Below the pieces are notes generated by a model. The model was given only the letters and a program-made list of their open reading frames with translations, was not told the origin of the DNA and did not search any database. The translations under genes and the position numbers were made by a program. 7,631 nt of DNA, taken from Candidatus Cloacimonadota bacterium. GTDB lineage: Bacteria; Cloacimonadota; Cloacimonadia; Cloacimonadales; WRIO01. Where the stretch lies: positions 1 through 7,631 of the forward strand of contig JALNXV010000167.1 of NCBI GenBank assembly GCA_023230175.1. The letters run 5' to 3'. Shown in pieces: positions 5,514 to 7,631 of the stretch; the stretch's first letter is position 1; each line of letters starts with the position of its first letter.

Positions 5514-6437
5514 ATGTTACCGACTAGTAAAAAATGTTTTTTCTGCAATAATGATATTTTCATTTCGGATGATTATAGTAACTCTCTTAAAAAGTGCAAA
5601 TGCATGAATTGTGGGGAATATGCAATAAGCGAAGAGTTATTTGAAGATATAATGAATGAAGACACTTATAATAAGAATATTGATAATTTATATTTGATTT
5701 CCGGATATCTTAGGGAGATTAATAATAGGGGAGAAGAATTTGTAATAATAGACCATAAAAATATTGATGATTTGTTTTCCCAGGCACTATTATCTAAAAG
5801 CTTATTAGAAAAAATGAATTTGATTTTAGTATATATTTTTAATGCTACTACATACTTTTCAGAAAAAATTATAATCAATACTTCACATTATGCAATATGC
5901 TATAGTAAAAATGAAAAAGAGTATCTGCAGATGCTTCAAGCGTTATGTGATATAGAATATTTGAAAAATCATAGTACGTTTGGTGAATGTTCATATTCAC
6001 TAACCGTAAATGGGTTTTTAAAAGCAGAAGACCTCAAAGGTAGAAGCGTAATTAGTAATCAATGCTTTGTGGCAATGATGTTTAGTGAGGAAATGATAGA
6101 AATTTTCAATAAAATTAAACCACTAATAATGAGCGAAACAAATTATGATGCTATTATTATCTTTAAAAAAGAGCACAATAATAATATATGCGATGAAATT
6201 ATCTCTGAAATTCGTAGAAGCAAATTTTTGATTGCAGATTTTACTGGGCAAAGAGGAGGTGTTTATTTTGAAGCAGGATTTGCATATGGGCTAGGACTTC
6301 CGGTCATATGGACATGTAAAAGAAGCGAGCTTAAGGAGCTTCATTTTGACATTAATCACTATAATTTTATTTTATGGGAGACTGCTGAAGATTTGTGTAG
6401 CAGTATTTGTAAAAGAATATTGGCTACAATAGTGTGA
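5514..6437 (+). CDS. Zinc-ribbon protein with nucleoside 2-deoxyribosyltransferase-like (DRHyd) domain
   Basis: A 307-residue protein. A zinc-ribbon-like knuckle lies at the N-terminus (Cys8/Cys11 and Cys30/Cys33, with an extra Cys28). A middle region of about 50-175 is helical and unassigned. The C-terminal domain, about 183-300, is a Rossmann-like fold of the nucleoside 2-deoxyribosyltransferase/DRHyd group, related to TIR. It shows CFVAMMFSEEM (184-194), KEHNNNICDEIISEIRRSKF (219-238), LIADFTGQRGGVYFEAGFAY (239-258) with Asp242 and Glu253 as likely active-site residues, and LPVIWTCKRSELKELHFD (262-279). Such domains hydrolyse N-glycosidic bonds of nucleotides and are known from conflict systems; the substrate here is unknown. 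The start is supported by AAAGGA 7 nt upstream. It follows the nuclease gene by 85 bp with its own ribosome binding site. The domain call is firm, the defence role inferred. Confidence 0.82.
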   Translation: MLPTSKKCFFCNNDIFISDDYSNSLKKCKCMNCGEYAISEELFEDIMNEDTYNKNIDNLYLISGYLREINNRGEEFVIIDHKNIDDLFSQALLSKSLLEKMNLILVYIFNATTYFSEKIIINTSHYAICYSKNEKEYLQMLQALCDIEYLKNHSTFGECSYSLTVNGFLKAEDLKGRSVISNQCFVAMMFSEEMIEIFNKIKPLIMSETNYDAIIIFKKEHNNNICDEIISEIRRSKFLIADFTGQRGGVYFEAGFAYGLGLPVIWTCKRSELKELHFDINHYNFILWETAEDLCSSICKRILATIV

Positions 6438-6452
6438 GTGATATTATAAATA

Positions 6453-6530
6453 TTGTTGGTAAAGGATCCAAACTGAGACTTATAGTATTGATAAGGTTAA
6501 GATGATATAGAAGGTGAGTAGGACTACTAA
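6453..6530 (+). pseudogene. Decayed duplicate of the repressor gene's 3' end
   Basis: Bases 6453-6468 match the repressor gene at 3751-3766 at 14 of 16 positions, and 6469-6530 match 3849-3910 at 46 of 62 (hand alignment). The 82 bases between those two parts are missing. In the intact gene the deleted segment has TCAAA at both edges, hinting at a short-repeat deletion. The second part reads QTETYSIDKVKMI and then a stop, where the intact protein has QTETYRIDEVKIL. The deletion shifts the frame and there is no start, so it is not a gene. It fills most of the gap between the DRHyd and TIR genes and marks an old recombination junction. Confidence 0.8.
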
Positions 6531-6578
6531 AGAGATGCATTTTATTAAATTGCAGTTTGTAAGCGTAGAGGAAATCAA

Positions 6579-7388
6579 ATGGATGAACTAAAAAGACTAA
6601 AATTGGAATATGATGGTATTTATTCATTGATAAAATCATATACAAATGGTAGTGTTTTGAATCATGTTATCAAATTAGAAAAGGCACTAGATGATAATGA
6701 CATTGAAGTAATAAATTATTGCCTAAATGAAATATCAATTTGGTACTTGTATAACATTGATTCAATACGTAATAATGAATTATGCTATAACAAAATGGAT
6801 CATTACAATAATCAAACCGTAATTAATACATTTGTTAGAAGTATGGCCACTTATGAACTTGGTGAAAATTATCAGAAAGATGAAAATCAAGTTGCACATA
6901 AACCTAAAATATTTTTAAGTCATAGCTCAGATGATAAGAAATATGGAGATGCTCTGCAAAAGCTGATAACTGGATTAGGTATTGATAATTCACAATTGAT
7001 ATATACTTCTCATCCTTTACATAAAATTCCACTTGACAATAATATATATGAATATTTACGCAGTGTGATTAACGATAATGTTTTTATGATTTTTCTATGG
7101 TCAAATACGTATATTAAAAAGCCTGCCTGTTTAAATGAAATGGGAGCAGCTTGGCTTGTTTGCAGTGATTATACGAATATTTATACTCCTGACTTTAATT
7201 TTCGTAATTCGAAGTATCATGACTGCGCTGTTGACACTAACAAGATAGGTATAAAATTAGATGCTTCTATTAATTGTAAAGCTGGTATACAAGAGCTTAA
7301 GAACAAGATATTAAAAATGTTTAATTTAACTATTAATGATGATAGTTGGATGTGTTTGCTTGATGATTTCATTAACGATGTCAAATGA
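6579..7388 (+). CDS. TIR-domain protein, probable NAD- or nucleotide-cleaving effector
   Basis: A 269-residue protein. Residues 1-105 are a helical region with no family I recognise. From 109 to about 250 it has a bacterial TIR domain: PKIFLSHSSDDKKYGDALQK (109-128), a linker and strand ending in LIYTSH (140-145), the segment IPLDNNIYEYL (150-160), VFMIFLWSNTYIKKPACLNE (168-187) with Glu187 as the expected catalytic glutamate, then MGAAWLV and IGIKLD (223-228). Catalytic bacterial TIR domains cleave NAD+ or make cyclic ADP-ribose signals, often killing infected cells. The N-terminal region may be an activation or oligomerisation part. The ATG has GAGG about 8 nt upstream (GTAGAGGAAATCAA). It is the last cargo gene before the tRNA-Ser junction, separated from the DRHyd gene by the repressor remnant, which suggests a separate acquisition. 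No partner such as SIR2 or SLOG is visible, so Thoeris is not supported. Confidence 0.85.
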   Translation: MDELKRLKLEYDGIYSLIKSYTNGSVLNHVIKLEKALDDNDIEVINYCLNEISIWYLYNIDSIRNNELCYNKMDHYNNQTVINTFVRSMATYELGENYQKDENQVAHKPKIFLSHSSDDKKYGDALQKLITGLGIDNSQLIYTSHPLHKIPLDNNIYEYLRSVINDNVFMIFLWSNTYIKKPACLNEMGAAWLVCSDYTNIYTPDFNFRNSKYHDCAVDTNKIGIKLDASINCKAGIQELKNKILKMFNLTINDDSWMCLLDDFINDVK

Positions 7389-7464
7389 GTCTCTATGGTA
7401 CATGTCTATTTGCTAACATATTGCAAACATAGGGTATATTATTCACTGATACCATCTATTATCA

Positions 7465-7508
7465 TATAACATAAACACGCTGATACAACGTAATCTATAA
7501 CACATAAC
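7465..7508. repeat. Short TATAACA repeats near the attachment site
   Basis: Two related AT-rich copies, TATAACATAAAC (7465-7476) and TATAACACATAAC (7496-7508), lie about 70 and 40 bp before the tRNA core. Integrases of this class bind short arm-type direct repeats beside the core, so these are candidates. The region is AT-rich and chance similarity is quite possible. Confidence 0.25.
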
Positions 7509-7545
7509 ATCAATCAAAGTAATACTTGAAATGATGATTGCAACT

Positions 7546-7603
7546 CTGGAAATCGTGTGAACTGTTAAAGGTTCCGAGGGTTCGAATCCCTCTCTCTCCG
7601 CCA
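7546..7603 (+). tRNA. 3' half of tRNA-Ser(GGA), element attachment site
   Basis: From the anticodon loop onward this is a perfect class II tRNA: loop CTGGAAA (7546-7552) with anticodon GGA, 3' anticodon stem TCGTG (7553-7557), variable arm GAAC/GTTC (7559-7562, 7571-7574), T arm GAGGG-TTCGAAT-CCCTC (7576-7592), acceptor strand TCTCTCC (7593-7599), discriminator G and encoded CCA. The 5' side does not fit: CAACT cannot pair with TCGTG, and no D arm or GGAGAGA acceptor strand lies upstream. The tRNA identity therefore stops in the anticodon loop, where tyrosine recombinases often cross over. This is best read as an attachment-site junction, with element DNA to the left and host DNA or a neighbouring element to the right. 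It should not yield a functional tRNA. Confidence 0.82.
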
Positions 7604-7631
7604 GATAAAAGGGACGCTTAAATATATGGCG

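Noticed and set aside
6579..7388. Thoeris system (TIR plus SIR2-SLOG)
   Set aside because: No SIR2 or SLOG protein is encoded nearby, and the TIR protein has an additional N-terminal region.
7410..7432. TTTGC/GCAAA inverted repeat after the TIR gene as a terminator
   Set aside because: The stem is only 5 bp with a long AT-rich loop and no T-run follows.

Overview
The window looks like most of a small integrated mobile element from a low-GC Firmicute, probably a gut clostridium of the Ruminococcus/Lachnospiraceae kind. That host guess rests on AT-rich codon use, strong Shine-Dalgarno sites of the AGGAG type, sigma-A-like promoters and the protein style; no species marker is present. At the right end lies the 3' half of a tRNA-Ser(GGA) gene, complete from the anticodon loop to CCA but lacking its 5' half, as expected for one end of an element integrated in that tRNA gene. 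The other end is not visible: a further gene runs off the left edge.

Left half, minus strand (about 1-2708): a replication initiator of the Rep_trans type, a small MerR-like excisionase and a tyrosine recombinase form a tightly overlapping operon (rep-xis overlap 71 bp, xis-int overlap 4 bp). Beyond int is a partial unrecognised gene with its own promoter.

Centre (2709-3143): a 435-bp divergent control region. It holds three strong inverted repeats, including a 117-nt imperfect palindrome, in what would be the rep leader and is a plausible replication origin. It also holds a TTGACA/TATATT promoter toward rep, with two copies of an 11-bp operator in inverted orientation, and an extended -10 promoter toward a repressor with an XRE-like N-terminus and a LexA/S24-like C-terminus.

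Right half, plus strand (4022-7388): three AT-rich cargo genes with defence-type domains. These are an Mrr-type nuclease with a large unidentified N-terminal region, a zinc-ribbon protein with a nucleoside 2-deoxyribosyltransferase-like (DRHyd) domain, and a C-terminal TIR-domain protein. Between the second and third is a decayed copy of the repressor gene's 3' end (6453-6530). It suggests the cargo was assembled by recombination in which repressor tails marked old junctions.

Overall model (inference): the repressor keeps rep-xis-int silent in the integrated state. On derepression the element excises and replicates from the hairpin-rich origin. The cargo, expressed separately, gives the host nuclease- and nucleotide-hydrolase-based protection.
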